Assembly: GCA_928724745.1 (NCBI GenBank) | Contig: CAKMXJ010000023.1 | Span: 248,001-312,000 of the forward strand | Direction of reading: 5' to 3' | Source: Anthracocystis setariae | Taxonomy: Eukaryota; Basidiomycota; Ustilaginomycetes; Ustilaginales; Ustilaginaceae | DNA: 64,000 bases | Part shown: positions 49,661 to 59,752 of the stretch, in pieces | Numbering within the stretch: the first letter of the stretch is position 1 | How the letters are laid out: every line of letters begins with the position of its first letter | Notes under the pieces: generated by a model | The model's database searches: none | What the model was told of the DNA's origin: nothing | Seen by the model: the letters and a program-made list of their open reading frames with translations, nothing else | Program-made: the position numbers and the translations under genes

Positions 49661-49702
49661 GGGTGGGTTTGCGGACTCAACTTGCCGCTTTGTACGATAT
49701 GA
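49661..49702. repeat. Isolated M1 MITE end
   Basis: GGGTGGGTTTGCGGACTCAA and the following TTGCCGCTTTGTACGATATGA match the right TIR of M1 (48250-48291) with a few differences; the rest of the element is missing. Confidence 0.7.
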
Positions 49703-49806
49703 ATGATGTAGAAGCACATTTCAATTCTCTAGCACGTCCTAGAGACGGAAAAGCTTTGTTGTGATTCACTCTGGTCACAGTGTCGCAGTTGTAGAGAACA
49801 CCGAAC

Positions 49807-49852
49807 TTGATCGTGGAGACTACGGTTATATTGATCGTGGAGACTACGGTTA
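49807..49852. repeat. 24-bp tandem duplication
   Basis: TTGATCGTGGAGACTACGGT occurs at 49807 and again at 49831, period 24. In one frame it encodes a repeated IDRGDYGY-like octapeptide. Confidence 0.85.
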
Positions 49853-49911
49853 CATAAAGCTACACAAAGATGCACCATACGAGCGAAGTGGGGTCTGAAC
49901 ATCAGAATGAA

Positions 49912-50242
49912 GCTGAGTTGCCGGTAGCAAGCTTAGGTTTCGCTCATACGATCATCCCGATAGAACCGGTATAGTATTCGGGACACCAACAGGAAAAGTA
50001 CTCAGCGAGCTCCAAGCGAGGTACACTGCCGCCAAAGCCGGAACCAGAGACAAATCCGTGCTTGACAACAGCTTGGTTTGAAACTATCGGCGTTTGGGAT
50101 CAGGAATAGCTGACATTTGTTCTTGGATCAACTACTACATCGCCACAAGATCGGCCAAGAGGGGATTCGAAGAAAGTCTGAGACGAGACATAAACTCACT
50201 TTTGCGGCTCAACGAGGAAGCTCGAAGCCTCAAAGGCTTTTG
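49912..50242 (+). pseudogene. Possible decayed gene with one in-frame stop
   Basis: One frame reads through VAGSKLRF..., IVFGTPTGKVLSELQARYTA, AAKAGTRDKSVLDNSLV, a TGA at about 50080, then NYRRLGSGIADICSWINYY, ATRSAKRGFEESLRRDIN and RSLKGF before a final stop. The amphipathic, charge-rich composition after the TGA looks like real protein. The upstream DRGDYGY repeat at 49807 could be an earlier exon. No family recognised; a fast-evolving secreted protein gene damaged next to a transposon island is one inference. Low certainty. Confidence 0.3.
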
Positions 50243-50883
50243 ACTCGCTGACAAAGGCGGAAGGTCCGGTCGAGAGTACGAAGATCAGATGATCGTATCG
50301 TCGAAAAAGCTCTCCCTTGTCTTCTGGGGACGGCTATCTCCTGTTCTTACGACCTGGATGTCGAGGCGGGATGCAATGGTATCGACTCGGGCAGGCAAGT
50401 GGTTTGGAAGAGCCCGCGAGAATGGACGGCGGTGAAGAGAAGAGAAACGACCGAGACAATGCGGTCGAAGGCCGTGGAAAGGAATGGTAGGTGGCAGGAT
50501 AGATGCTGCTATGTAGTACGAGCTCAGATTGATCACATCTGTGAACTCAGTTGAAAGGGATAATCAGGGGAAGGATTTTAACAACGGTTGAATGTCAGCA
50601 TCGCCAGCCTACACGTAACGACGCCTCCATCTGTTGCAACAACTGCTATCCTCAGACGCTCACAAGCTCAAGTACAAGCAAGATGCCTACTCTTTTAACA
50701 AAACGCTCACTCGCTTCAAAATGTACACAGACACAGACCAAGTACAAATCAAAAAGCATTTCGTTGCAGTCGTTACTTTAGCATTTCGTAAGGCGCTGCC
50801 ATCAAGCCACGTTATCCTGTGCAGTATCTCGTACAGCTGGCGAGGTTCCACGCCGATCTAAAATATCTTTCTCCAAGCATCAT

Positions 50884-52488
50884 CTACACCCCCGATGGCC
50901 TAAGCGGACCAGGACCACTGGGGATGCTGGAAGCACCGTTCAGCGCCGCTCTACCGCAGTCGCTTGCAAACATGGCGTAGTTGTTGTGAGGGACGTTGGG
51001 AACGACGCAATACCTCGCGCCGAACTTCCAAGGGTAAAGACTGGTCGCACCCTGGCTTTTTAGGGTGTCGTAACCGTAAAACTGCGAAACGTCGGTGTTC
51101 GTACCGCCAAGCAGGTTAAGGTACGCCCACCAGGCGTAGCCGCGGTCGCGACGGTTCTGACCACCCTGAGTCTTGACCTGACAGCTCTGGTCGCCGGTGT
51201 TGTCACGGGCGAAGGTGTCGTAATCACCCGTCATGAGGGTGATGTCCTTGGTGATCCACTGCCTGAAAGCTTCGATTCCGCCAGGGTTGCGCCACGCAAC
51301 GTAGCGCGGCAGGGGACCATCCCATCCATAGCCCCAGTTGGTGTAGCCTCCGCAAGACTGATCAGGGTTGGGGCGAGCATTGGTAAAGTAAGGATTACTC
51401 GGCGCGTTGGCGAGAATGTAACGAAGATCCTGACGCCAATTGAGCATACCGTACTTGCCGAAAAAGGAGGCGCCGGCCGAGTGGCCGACCAGGAAGACAC
51501 GCTTGAGGTTGGGGAACTTGCTTCTGTCGTAGACCAAGTTGAGCAGGTTGTCGTAAATATCCATGGACGAGCACACGGGAACACCGGCGGGTGCGACAGC
51601 ATCAGAGCCGTCGAACCATGCATTATTCGACCAAGCGAGGTTGACGTTGGGCTGGTACCATCTGCCCGAGTCAGAGGCAGCGTAAAAGTTGGGAGCTATG
51701 ATAACACCGTCATCGCCAACAACATTGTACACGGACGAGAAGTAGTCGTTGAAGTTGCGTGCAGCACCGTGCTGGACGAGCCAAACGGTTTCGGCGTCGC
51801 TTGAGCCACGGAAGGGGTACTTTTTGCTAACAAACATGGGCACTGTGTAGTCAGTGTCCGGGCAGCCTTTATACTGAATGATAGTCGCGCCGTTGGGAGC
51901 AGGGGGGAGTGAGGCCCCACTGGGACCGGGAGAGGAGCCACCGTTGGGAGGGGGTTTGGACGAGCCGCCAGAGACGCTTCCGGTATTACGAGTGAATGCG
52001 TAGGAAGAAACGACATTGCCGCCGGTGTTGCCTGGGCCTTTGGACCAGGTTGCTTTGGCCTTGCCCTGCTTTTGAGTGTAGAGAACACAAATCACATTGC
52101 CCTCATTGCCGCCTTTCATGTGGACAAGTTCAAAGAAGCCACACTTGTTTGTGTTTTCGCAGATGCCGCCGCAGTTGGATACCTGATCCTTGCCGACCCA
52201 AGCTCCGTGGATGGTTTTACGGGAGAGGTATTGTCCAGACGAAGCCCCGTAGGAGGATCGCTTGCCGTCGCTGGTCCAGGAGAGCCGGTAGCCGTTAGGA
52301 GGCTGAAGGCTGTTATCGGCTCGAGGTGCGAGCTCCGAGGACTGGAGCATGGGGTCGTAGCGTGCCTCGAGTTCTGCTCTGGCGACAAAGTCGGTCGAGT
52401 TGGCGGCGTAGGGAAGGGCAGAAGCGAGCGGAGAGGTAGCTGCCAAGAGCAGCCCGCTCGTCAGAGTAGCGACGGTGATGCGGACCAT
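50884..52488 (-). CDS. Secreted alpha/beta hydrolase-fold protein with cysteine-rich N-terminal domain
   Basis: 534 residues. Signal peptide (ATLTSGLLLAATSPLASALP) at residues 1-25. An N-terminal domain (about 60-165) has conserved-looking cysteines (CGGICENTNKCGFFELV, VICVLYTQ) resembling fruit-body/PAN-like modules. A Gly/Ser/Pro linker (GGSSKPPPNGGSSPGPSG) leads to a C-terminal catalytic-type domain with the nucleophile elbow VGHSAG and an oxyanion-side WLVQHGAARN. This suggests an extracellular esterase, lipase or peptidase-like hydrolase acting outside the cell; the substrate is not readable. A candidate acidic residue (TGDYDTFARD) and histidine (NVPHNNYAM) follow in triad order. No intron. 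It borders the transposon island, with normal codon use. Confidence 0.82.
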   Translation of the reverse strand: MVRITVATLTSGLLLAATSPLASALPYAANSTDFVARAELEARYDPMLQSSELAPRADNSLQPPNGYRLSWTSDGKRSSYGASSGQYLSRKTIHGAWVGKDQVSNCGGICENTNKCGFFELVHMKGGNEGNVICVLYTQKQGKAKATWSKGPGNTGGNVVSSYAFTRNTGSVSGGSSKPPPNGGSSPGPSGASLPPAPNGATIIQYKGCPDTDYTVPMFVSKKYPFRGSSDAETVWLVQHGAARNFNDYFSSVYNVVGDDGVIIAPNFYAASDSGRWYQPNVNLAWSNNAWFDGSDAVAPAGVPVCSSMDIYDNLLNLVYDRSKFPNLKRVFLVGHSAGASFFGKYGMLNWRQDLRYILANAPSNPYFTNARPNPDQSCGGYTNWGYGWDGPLPRYVAWRNPGGIEAFRQWITKDITLMTGDYDTFARDNTGDQSCQVKTQGGQNRRDRGYAWWAYLNLLGGTNTDVSQFYGYDTLKSQGATSLYPWKFGARYCVVPNVPHNNYAMFASDCGRAALNGASSIPSGPGPLRPSGV

Positions 52489-53449
52489 CGGGAAGGATCA
52501 GCCTCGGTACACGAGCGTTGGAAGGATGTCTAGGGGATAGAGAAACGATGCGGAGGCCGATACGGTTCAAGCTCAAAAAAGGGTATCGCTTTATACGTGT
52601 TTCTGAGGGAGGCAATTGGTGCAAGAGCGAGTGAGCTCTGACGCCCACTGATGATCACTTGCTGCATCCCGTATGGAACCGAGCGTGTAGCAAGGGGGCC
52701 ATTTGGACAATGTCGAGCTCTGCACGGAAGAACTCAGTCGAGAATGGTCGGCACTGGATCGACATTCTAGCTCACAAATCAGGGCAGAGGCTCGAGCGAG
52801 CACGATAACAGAACCTAGTCGCGACAAACACATGCAACGAGACGGACGTTCCCACATCAAGTTTGTCCATAGTGCGGTTTTGACAGGGGGAGAAGCAAGG
52901 CACTAATGAGCTGTCGAACGATATGGACAAATTCAGGCACGGATGTTGCTGTGACTTGCTGCAGGGACGACAAACCTTGGCTGACTGGTTGGTCGAACTG
53001 ATGGAGAATGTCCGGCGGATGATTCGCAAGTGCAAGCTTGGCTTGTGCTGACTGAAGAATGGGGTGTGGTACGAACCGGGAGTGAGGCGTGAAATGCAGG
53101 AGAGAGGGCGTGCCAGCCAGCAGGTGAGATCCGAATGGGTAAATGGACGGTCGATGGCAGGGTCTGGATGCTAAGCGAGACAAAGATTGTCGCAGGATGT
53201 ACCTGTCGGTGACAGAATCGCAGATTAGTGACAAGCCAAGTGCATCGCGGAACAGAACAAAGCGTTAAGCGGGCGTCCGGCGAACAAAGCAACGGTGGGA
53301 TCGAGAGGTCGTACAGTACAGTTAGCACACGAGGCATCGAGCTGTCGAGGTGTGCATAGTAGTGCAGAAACAAGTCTGAAACCCTCTTTATTCCATTCCT
53401 TCGCAATTTTTTTGGCATTTTCTTTTGTTTAATTTTTTTGGTGTTCATT

Positions 53450-53481
<32 letters not shown>

Positions 53482-55477
53482 CCGGTCGCTAATTATTGGG
53501 AGACACAGCAGCACTGGAATGCCGGCGAACGTGGAATCCAATTGTCCGTCCAATGTGGTAGTTGATGTTTGTTGAATGGTTTTCTCTGATCGCTTTACCT
53601 TTACCAAGCAGTCAGCTGATGTACCGTAGCAGCAAAGAATTCCTACATGGATGTGTTGCATCGACACTGTAGTTGGATTTCCGTAGAAAGATGCAGCTGA
53701 ACTTTGAGCTAGGTACCTAGCCTCGAGAAAGGAGATCTGCTTGTGCTGTCATACACAGCCGCGAAAACGAGCTCGATCTGGAATCGACAAATCGAGACGC
53801 CGGCGAACGAGACCCCGGGATGACGGCGGGGCAAACGCAATTTGGCGGATGCAGTAGAACATTGCTGCCAAGATCACGTTTGGTGTGGATGGAGCGCAAT
53901 CGCCAAGAACTCAAGGCACGCGGCAGACATGCGAAAAGAAAAATTTAGCATGTGGCTGCCAACGGAAGCCCCACCCTCGCACTATCACTACAGTAGAGAG
54001 GCAACGGGAACAGGGCAAGGGGCGACAGAAACACCGGGACTGAGAGGTGCATCGAATCATGTGAGCCATCACAGCGAACTCCAGGCTGCAGACGATCAGG
54101 CCCGCTTTTTCAAAAAGGACAGCATCGTGGAACGTACCTGAAGCGGAGTGCGGAATTGCAGCCACAAACAGAAAGAGAGATGCAGCTGGGAGATGGTGTA
54201 GCTTGCGTCAGTGCCCTCCCAACGTGCAGAAGCTGGTAGACAGTTCCGTTCCCGTTTTTCGCACAGCTCTACAGTTTATCGTTACGAGTCTTGGTTGCGA
54301 TCTATGTTAGCATCGTTTGAGCACAAACTCGCAGCACATTAAAATGTGACCATGTCTGACAGCGACAAGGATCTTGGTCAAAACCAAGAATAAACACGGC
54401 ATTTGGGTAGAATGACAATTGATCGCACATGGAGCATGAAACAAGGCTGGCTCAAATCCCCTGCACAAGGAACGCAGTCTGTAAACTGACCTCTGCTTTG
54501 GTTGGTGTTGCCACACGCCATCCCGTGTCTGGCGTCACTGTGTCCGATAGTCTTTCCTTGCGGTGATTCAACGATACGCTTGGACCTGATGTGGATCATT
54601 CGTTGGTATTCCGACAATCCTCCGCGCTGTGTCAGCATAAATTGGACAGGACGATTCACTTCTGCGTTCTACCGATTGGAGTTGAACCATGTCGATGTCA
54701 CGCCCGCTGTCTCCTGCTTCGGAGTCTACCTTGGCATTTAGCCGCTGGCATTGTTGCCGGTACCTTTGAGCCGTGCTGTACTGTGCTATACGATCCATGC
54801 AACCCAATCAAGCGGTCACGAGCCACGACATTGAAGGCATCGGTGCCGAAGAAGCCGAGCCGCAGTGGTGGTGGCAGTGCCGTCCAGCTCGCAATTTTAC
54901 ACCTCTCCAGCTTTTAACCCGATGAGATTCATCCACCCGATCTACACCCAAATCGGTAAGTGAAAAACTCGATGTTTGCAGCATCACGCGAGGTCGCTGC
55001 CGTCATGGTTTGCGCTGCTCTGTAGTCTATCTGTGTCACTGCGTCCATTAGGCAGGGGGCCAAGATGATCTGCTCATATTGATCTGCCACGCCGGGGAGA
55101 TTGACGCCAGTATTGCGTTGGTCAAACCAGCGTGGGACATTACTAGCAAGCCAATGCTACACGAGCCTGATGGACCTGAATCCAGGGTCTCATATTACTG
55201 ATCGGGTCTGCTTGCATCATGGCTGTTTTCTCTAGCTGGTAAAGTAGCCTGCCAGCTATTTCGGCCTTAAGACGGCGAAGCGCATTGCAGCACTCAACTG
55301 TATGAGAAGGGAATGTTTCGGACCCAATCCGACCTCGACTTTTGTTTGACCACCATGTTATCCTACACAAGCTCAAATCACGGCGCAACAAGAGCGGCAG
55401 AATGGTGCAACGTAGGATTGTTCCTGGAAATAAATTCGACTCGATACGCTGTGCGATACAATGCAATGGGTTTGGTT
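52489..55477. other. Gene-poor region of about 3 kb
   Basis: Contains GTACAGTAC at 53311-53319 and a T30 run at 53452-53481. No open frame with recognisable features on either strand; no RNA gene recognised. Confidence 0.5.
53452..53481. repeat. T30 homopolymer
   Basis: Thirty consecutive T within an already T-rich 80-bp stretch. Confidence 0.95.
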
Positions 55478-55964
55478 TCACTTGTTTTGCTGCTGGGCCA
55501 TCATCTTTGCGCTGTTTTGGCGAACATCAATACAGAGTCATGCAGACAATGTCAGTTTGCTTGGCCACCGCCACAAGCAATGCTTTCAGAGATCACGTCG
55601 TGCTACTTACTTTTCCTCGCCAAACCGCGCACCTACGCGTTCCGAGTGCTTGAGGAACTTTTGGATGCAGTTCGAGACACATGTGTCTTCCTTGGTGCTG
55701 AGTGCTTTCGAGGTGAAATCGTTGCAGCAAGACTCGAAGCATCGTTCGACGAGTCCCGTGTAGAGTTTGAGAAAGTCCTTCATCTGCTTTTGCTCGATGA
55801 TCCGAGACATGGCCTGCTGTTCAGCCGACGAGAGGCCCGAGACTGCCATCCATGCATCGATGGAGCACCGTGATATCGGGTCAAGAAGGGTGGAGAATCC
55901 TACGTTAGAGATGGAGGCCGAACCGACAAAGCCGAACGTTGAGCAGGGACTACTTACGATCCAT
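55478..55964 (-). CDS. TIM9: Mitochondrial import chaperone Tim9, 3 exons
   Basis: Predicted join on the minus strand: 55958-55964, 55611-55842, 55478-55511, giving 90 residues (yeast Tim9 has 87). The twin CX3C motifs are CFESC and CVSNC, with the intervening helix region [14 protein letters not shown] and the family signatures [12 protein letters not shown] and [13 protein letters not shown]. Tim9 forms a hexamer with Tim10 in the intermembrane space and escorts hydrophobic carriers to the inner membrane. The first exon is 7 nt (ATGGATC) before a GTAAGT donor; the joined start reads [12 protein letters not shown]. If the second intron is retained, translation ends at a TAA inside its GTAAGT donor (81 codons). 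The third exon adds [11 protein letters not shown]. Exon phases agree. The core assignment is firm; the terminal exons are prediction. Confidence 0.9.
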
Positions 55965-56568
55965 GATTGCTATGACTGCGTGCTGCGCTTGTGACTCCGA
56001 GGTACGATGGTGAGAGGAGGAGAAACTTGAGCGAATCCAAGTCAACATGCACAGATGATGGCGAGCAGGGCGTGGACTGCACCGAAAAATTGCACACTTT
56101 TGGGCCTTGTGACAGTCACCCGCCGTCACCGACTACCGACTTCCGAGGATTGGCGCATAGTCACTACGCCAAGGTGACTCGCAGTTGACTCGCTCCAGGC
56201 TCGCTAAGTCGGAAATGGCGACGAAATCGAAATCCGAGAATGGCGCTGCTTATGTCAGCAAGAATTTGCCCAATTTTTGGGCTGCAGTGGAACGCAGGAT
56301 TTTCTCCACTCTGTCTGAGAAGAACTCAGCTTTTGCGTACGCACCCACCTCGTCCATATCGTAGTTGACAGTTTCGTTCCCTTCGACCATATAAGCTAGA
56401 TCGATTCTTGCACTTTCCACCATCGACATTCTTCAACCCAACCTCCCTCGAACGCTATCTAGCCATTTAGCTAGCGAAACACACAAGCCAAGACCGCGCT
56501 CTTCCGTCGCAACTGCCATTTTCGCCGTCACCAACGCTACCACCACTACCACCGTAGCCCAATCCATC
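55965..56568. other. Divergent promoter region TIM9 / TIF6
   Basis: About 600 bp shared by two divergent housekeeping genes. A pyrimidine-rich leader precedes the TIF6 ATG. Nothing else recognised. Confidence 0.5.
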
Positions 56569-57431
56569 ATGGCCGTTCGTTGTCAATTCGAAAACTCTTC
56601 CGAGATCGGCGTCTTTGCGCGCCTCACCAATGCATACTGCTTGGTTGCGATTGGAGGCAGTGCCAACTTCTACTCGACGTTCGAGGCCGAATTGGCGGAC
56701 GTCATCCCAGTCGTCCACTGCTCGATCGCTGGAACTCGTCTCGTGGGTCGTCTCACCGTCGGCAACCGTCACGGCTTGCTCGTCCCTTCCACAACCACTG
56801 ACCAGGAACTTCAACATTTGAGAAATTCGCTCCCAGAGGCGGTAGCCATCCAGCGTGTCGAAGAACGTCTTTCTGCATTGGGCAACGTTATCGCTTGCAA
56901 TGGTACGTCAACTCTCTCCCCATCTATGATCTACCTCTTTCTTGCCCTCTTCCTGATACTGATTCGCTCCTTCTCTTCAAATGTGCAATCTGTGCAACCT
57001 TTGCAACCTTGTTCGATGCTGCAGATTACGTCGCATTAGTGCATCCCGATTTGGACCGCGAGACGGAAGAGATCATTGCCGACGTTCTCAAAGTGGAAGT
57101 GTTCCGCCAAACCGTCGGAGACAATGTGCTTGTTGGTTCGTACTCTGCGATTTCGAACCAAGGTGCCTTGACACATCCACGAACCTCGTTGCAAGACCAA
57201 GACGAACTCTCGTCTCTGCTCCAGGTGCCACTCGTCGCTGGTACCGTGAACCGTGGTAGCGATCTGATCGGTGCCGGCTTGGTGGTCAACGACTTTGCCG
57301 CCTTTGTTGGAACCGATGCCACCGCCACCGAGATCAGCGTCATCGAGAGCGTCTTCAAGCTGACAGGCGCAGGTAACGCCGGCGATACCGTCAACGAACT
57401 CAGGGACGCTCTCGTGGATACCTACGCTTAA
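56569..57431 (+). CDS. TIF6: Eukaryotic translation initiation factor 6 (eIF6/Tif6), one intron
   Basis: Exons 56569-56902 and 57025-57431 give 246 residues (245 in yeast and human). The intron 56903-57024 has GTACGT...CAG borders and splits the codon between N and D in [13 protein letters not shown]. Signatures: [30 protein letters not shown] at the start, [24 protein letters not shown], and [25 protein letters not shown] near the end. It covers the five-fold pentein repeat. eIF6 binds the 60S subunit in the nucleolus and cytoplasm, is needed for 60S biogenesis and prevents premature joining with 40S. Normal length, no oddities. Confidence 0.97.
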
Positions 57432-57667
57432 CCTCAACCCCACCTCCATCTCGCTTTGCATCCCATTGCCTTTGCTCTTCATTACCTGCCAACCATGCTA
57501 TTATTTTTTTTTGGCAACATGGACATCATACGATCGCAATGCCTCGTTGTGCCTGTCACGCCTTGTTTCAAAGTCTGACCTCACATATTTCACGCACGCA
57601 TGCACACTGTGTCCGATATCCATCTGTTTTCAACATGTATACGAAGCGGATCTAGACATTTGCTTAT

Positions 57668-59419
57668 CTAAAGTTCGTCCTTGAGCTCTTGCGCCGCCCC
57701 TGAGCCCTGCTGCTGCTGGTGGTGGTGTTCGGCTGGCGGGAAGCAAACCGCGGGCGTTACCACCTTGATCGAGTAGATACACTTTTCGGCCTCGAACACA
57801 TCGACCACCTTGTTCTCTGTGCCACACTCGAGATCGACAATCGCACTGCGCTCGGGGCCGTTCCAGCACCTCTGACCTCTGGCGTAGATCTGCTGAGTCC
57901 AGTACGCATCCTGATCGGGCGTTTGGTCCGAGACCGGGTTGAAGTTGGCAAACGTACCGAGCGAGATGTGCGCACCACCCGAGTTGGGGATCTGCGTAGC
58001 TCGTCCGAGGAAGCAGTACTCGTACGTGTATTCGCCAAAGTTGGTCGAGATGCATTGGTTTTCCAGCGTCTTGAATTCGGCTTGGCGGCCGTAGCGTGTA
58101 GCGAATTGCGAGAGTTTCTTCTTGTTGCTCGTCAGATCCGCTGTGACGCGCGACAGATTCGATGCAGCATCCGAGTGCGCCTTGCGTGCGATCGCCACGT
58201 TCTCCGGCTCAGCCTCCGATGACGAGGAGGAAGATGCGGGCCGCATGCGCTTGACATTGGTAATAACGTTGACCTTGATCAGCACATCGAGCAACGCATC
58301 AATCGCGGCTTCAAAGTAGGGCACAACGCCATCGGGAAGGTACTCGTGGATGCGGAAGAGCAAACCACTCTCGGCCGCCACTCGCTTGTCAGCAGCCGAG
58401 CCGCCGAGACCACCATCCATAATGTCGATGGGATCCTCACTCAGAATGGCGGCAAGCTTGCTACTGGCCCACTCACCATCATCGAGCAGCGCCGACAGCT
58501 TGGTGTTTTGGGCGGAAAGTGCATCGATATTGTTGTCGACAACGTCGACGTCGACGTCAGTCTCGGCAGCATCACCGGCGGCGGGTTTGGAAGCAGAAAT
58601 GCCTCGCCACTCCTTGTAAGCGACAACGGCCCCCTTGACGGCCATGTCTTGGTAGTTGGGGTTGTAGCCCTTGGCCAAGTCATCCAAGAGGAGAGTGAGG
58701 GTTTGGAGTTCGGCCTTGAGCGCAGCATTCTTTTGCTGCAAAGCGTTGATGGCGCTGTGGTGTTGCTTGAGCTTGGAATACAGCGGCGTCTTTGTTTTGG
58801 CTTGGATGAGTTCCTTGTCGCTGGTCTCGGCTCTGACGAGATCGTGTTTCAATCGCGCCTCTTTCTCGGTGGCTACTTGCACTTCGACTTCGAGTTTGGC
58901 GATGTCGGCTTCGAGGGTTTCCTTTTGCTTGCGTGCGTCCGAGATGTACTTTTCGCGGATCTTGGCACCTGCACGACGGGTGTTTTCGAGCTCGGTCATC
59001 TTTTTGCGATATTCCCTGCCGATTTTTTCGCATCGGTTGGGACAAGAGACTTTGCCATCGCGCTCGTCGGAGCCATCACAGCATTCGGGGTCGCAGATGC
59101 CATCGTCGACACGAGAGGATCGGATGTAGGAGGCAAGATGACCGTGGTTGGCGCAATAGAAGGTGGAGTTGGGACAAGCCGAAGTGCCAGGTTCATCGGA
59201 ACCATCGGGACAGTCGCAATAATCATCGTTGACGGCATTCCACAAAAGCTCCTTGGATCCATCGAGACATTTCCACCTCCATTGTCCTTGTGCATCTTTA
59301 AATGGTTGATAGTTGGCGGCGTCTTTTGGTGCAACACCTCGGATTGGGTCTGCGCCTGCTATTTGTGAGGCAGCGGCGAGGGCCATAGGTAGGGTTACAG
59401 CTAGGTTGATACGGACCAT
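57668..59419 (-). CDS. Glucosidase II beta subunit (ER, N-glycan trimming)
   Basis: 583 residues from ATG 59419, chosen because it begins the signal peptide VRINLAVTLPMALAAASQIAGA; the frame is open further upstream without support. After the signal: two LDL-receptor class A-like repeats (DDYCDCPDGSDEPG, DDGICDPECCDGSDE), a long coiled coil (about residues 110-230, rich in E, K, R), a variable acidic stretch, and a C-terminal mannose-6-phosphate-receptor-homology domain (EYTYEYCFLGRATQI..., GQRCWNGPERSAIVDLECG). The tail ends KDEL for ER retrieval. It partners the catalytic alpha subunit to remove the inner glucoses of N-glycans in the calnexin cycle. Length is typical (500-580). A (GTGA)6 tract lies in the leader at 59485-59508. 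Confidence 0.95.
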   Translation of the reverse strand: MVRINLAVTLPMALAAASQIAGADPIRGVAPKDAANYQPFKDAQGQWRWKCLDGSKELLWNAVNDDYCDCPDGSDEPGTSACPNSTFYCANHGHLASYIRSSRVDDGICDPECCDGSDERDGKVSCPNRCEKIGREYRKKMTELENTRRAGAKIREKYISDARKQKETLEADIAKLEVEVQVATEKEARLKHDLVRAETSDKELIQAKTKTPLYSKLKQHHSAINALQQKNAALKAELQTLTLLLDDLAKGYNPNYQDMAVKGAVVAYKEWRGISASKPAAGDAAETDVDVDVVDNNIDALSAQNTKLSALLDDGEWASSKLAAILSEDPIDIMDGGLGGSAADKRVAAESGLLFRIHEYLPDGVVPYFEAAIDALLDVLIKVNVITNVKRMRPASSSSSSEAEPENVAIARKAHSDAASNLSRVTADLTSNKKKLSQFATRYGRQAEFKTLENQCISTNFGEYTYEYCFLGRATQIPNSGGAHISLGTFANFNPVSDQTPDQDAYWTQQIYARGQRCWNGPERSAIVDLECGTENKVVDVFEAEKCIYSIKVVTPAVCFPPAEHHHQQQQGSGAAQELKDEL

Positions 59420-59484
59420 TTCGACGAGATGAGCGGAAGAGATGCGATTTGGTAGCAAGAGAGGAAGGATCGATCGAGGTGGAA

Positions 59485-59508
59485 GTGAGTGAGTGAGTGA
59501 GTGAGTGA
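59485..59508. repeat. (GTGA)6 microsatellite in glucosidase II beta leader
   Basis: Six perfect units, 66 bp upstream of the start codon on the minus-strand gene. Confidence 0.9.
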
Positions 59509-59752
59509 CTGGCTCGTGCTCGTTGTTGCGTTGTGACTTTGAAAGGTGAGCTGGAAGATTGGATTGGGAGTGTGGCAATCGGGCGAATGCGAATGTCAGA
59601 TTAGCGATTTGACGATGAGACCCTTGAAAATGTCGCGTCACTTTTTGGTTTTGGCGGTGCAGTTTTGACAGAACAACACCTCTTTGACTTTGCTCGCCAT
59701 CTGCTCTTGACCCCTTCGCCATCCCATAAACACTACCACCGACTCAGGAATA

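Larger units (their letters stand above)
49432..50883. other. Intergenic region right of the transposon island
   Basis: Holds an M1 end at 49661-49702, a 24-bp tandem duplication at 49807-49852, and a decayed reading frame (next entries). From 50250 to 50883 I see nothing beyond short open frames. Confidence 0.5.

Noticed and set aside
59420..59722. Extending glucosidase II beta upstream by 101 codons
   Set aside because: It would bury the signal peptide; the upstream part includes a GTGA microsatellite.
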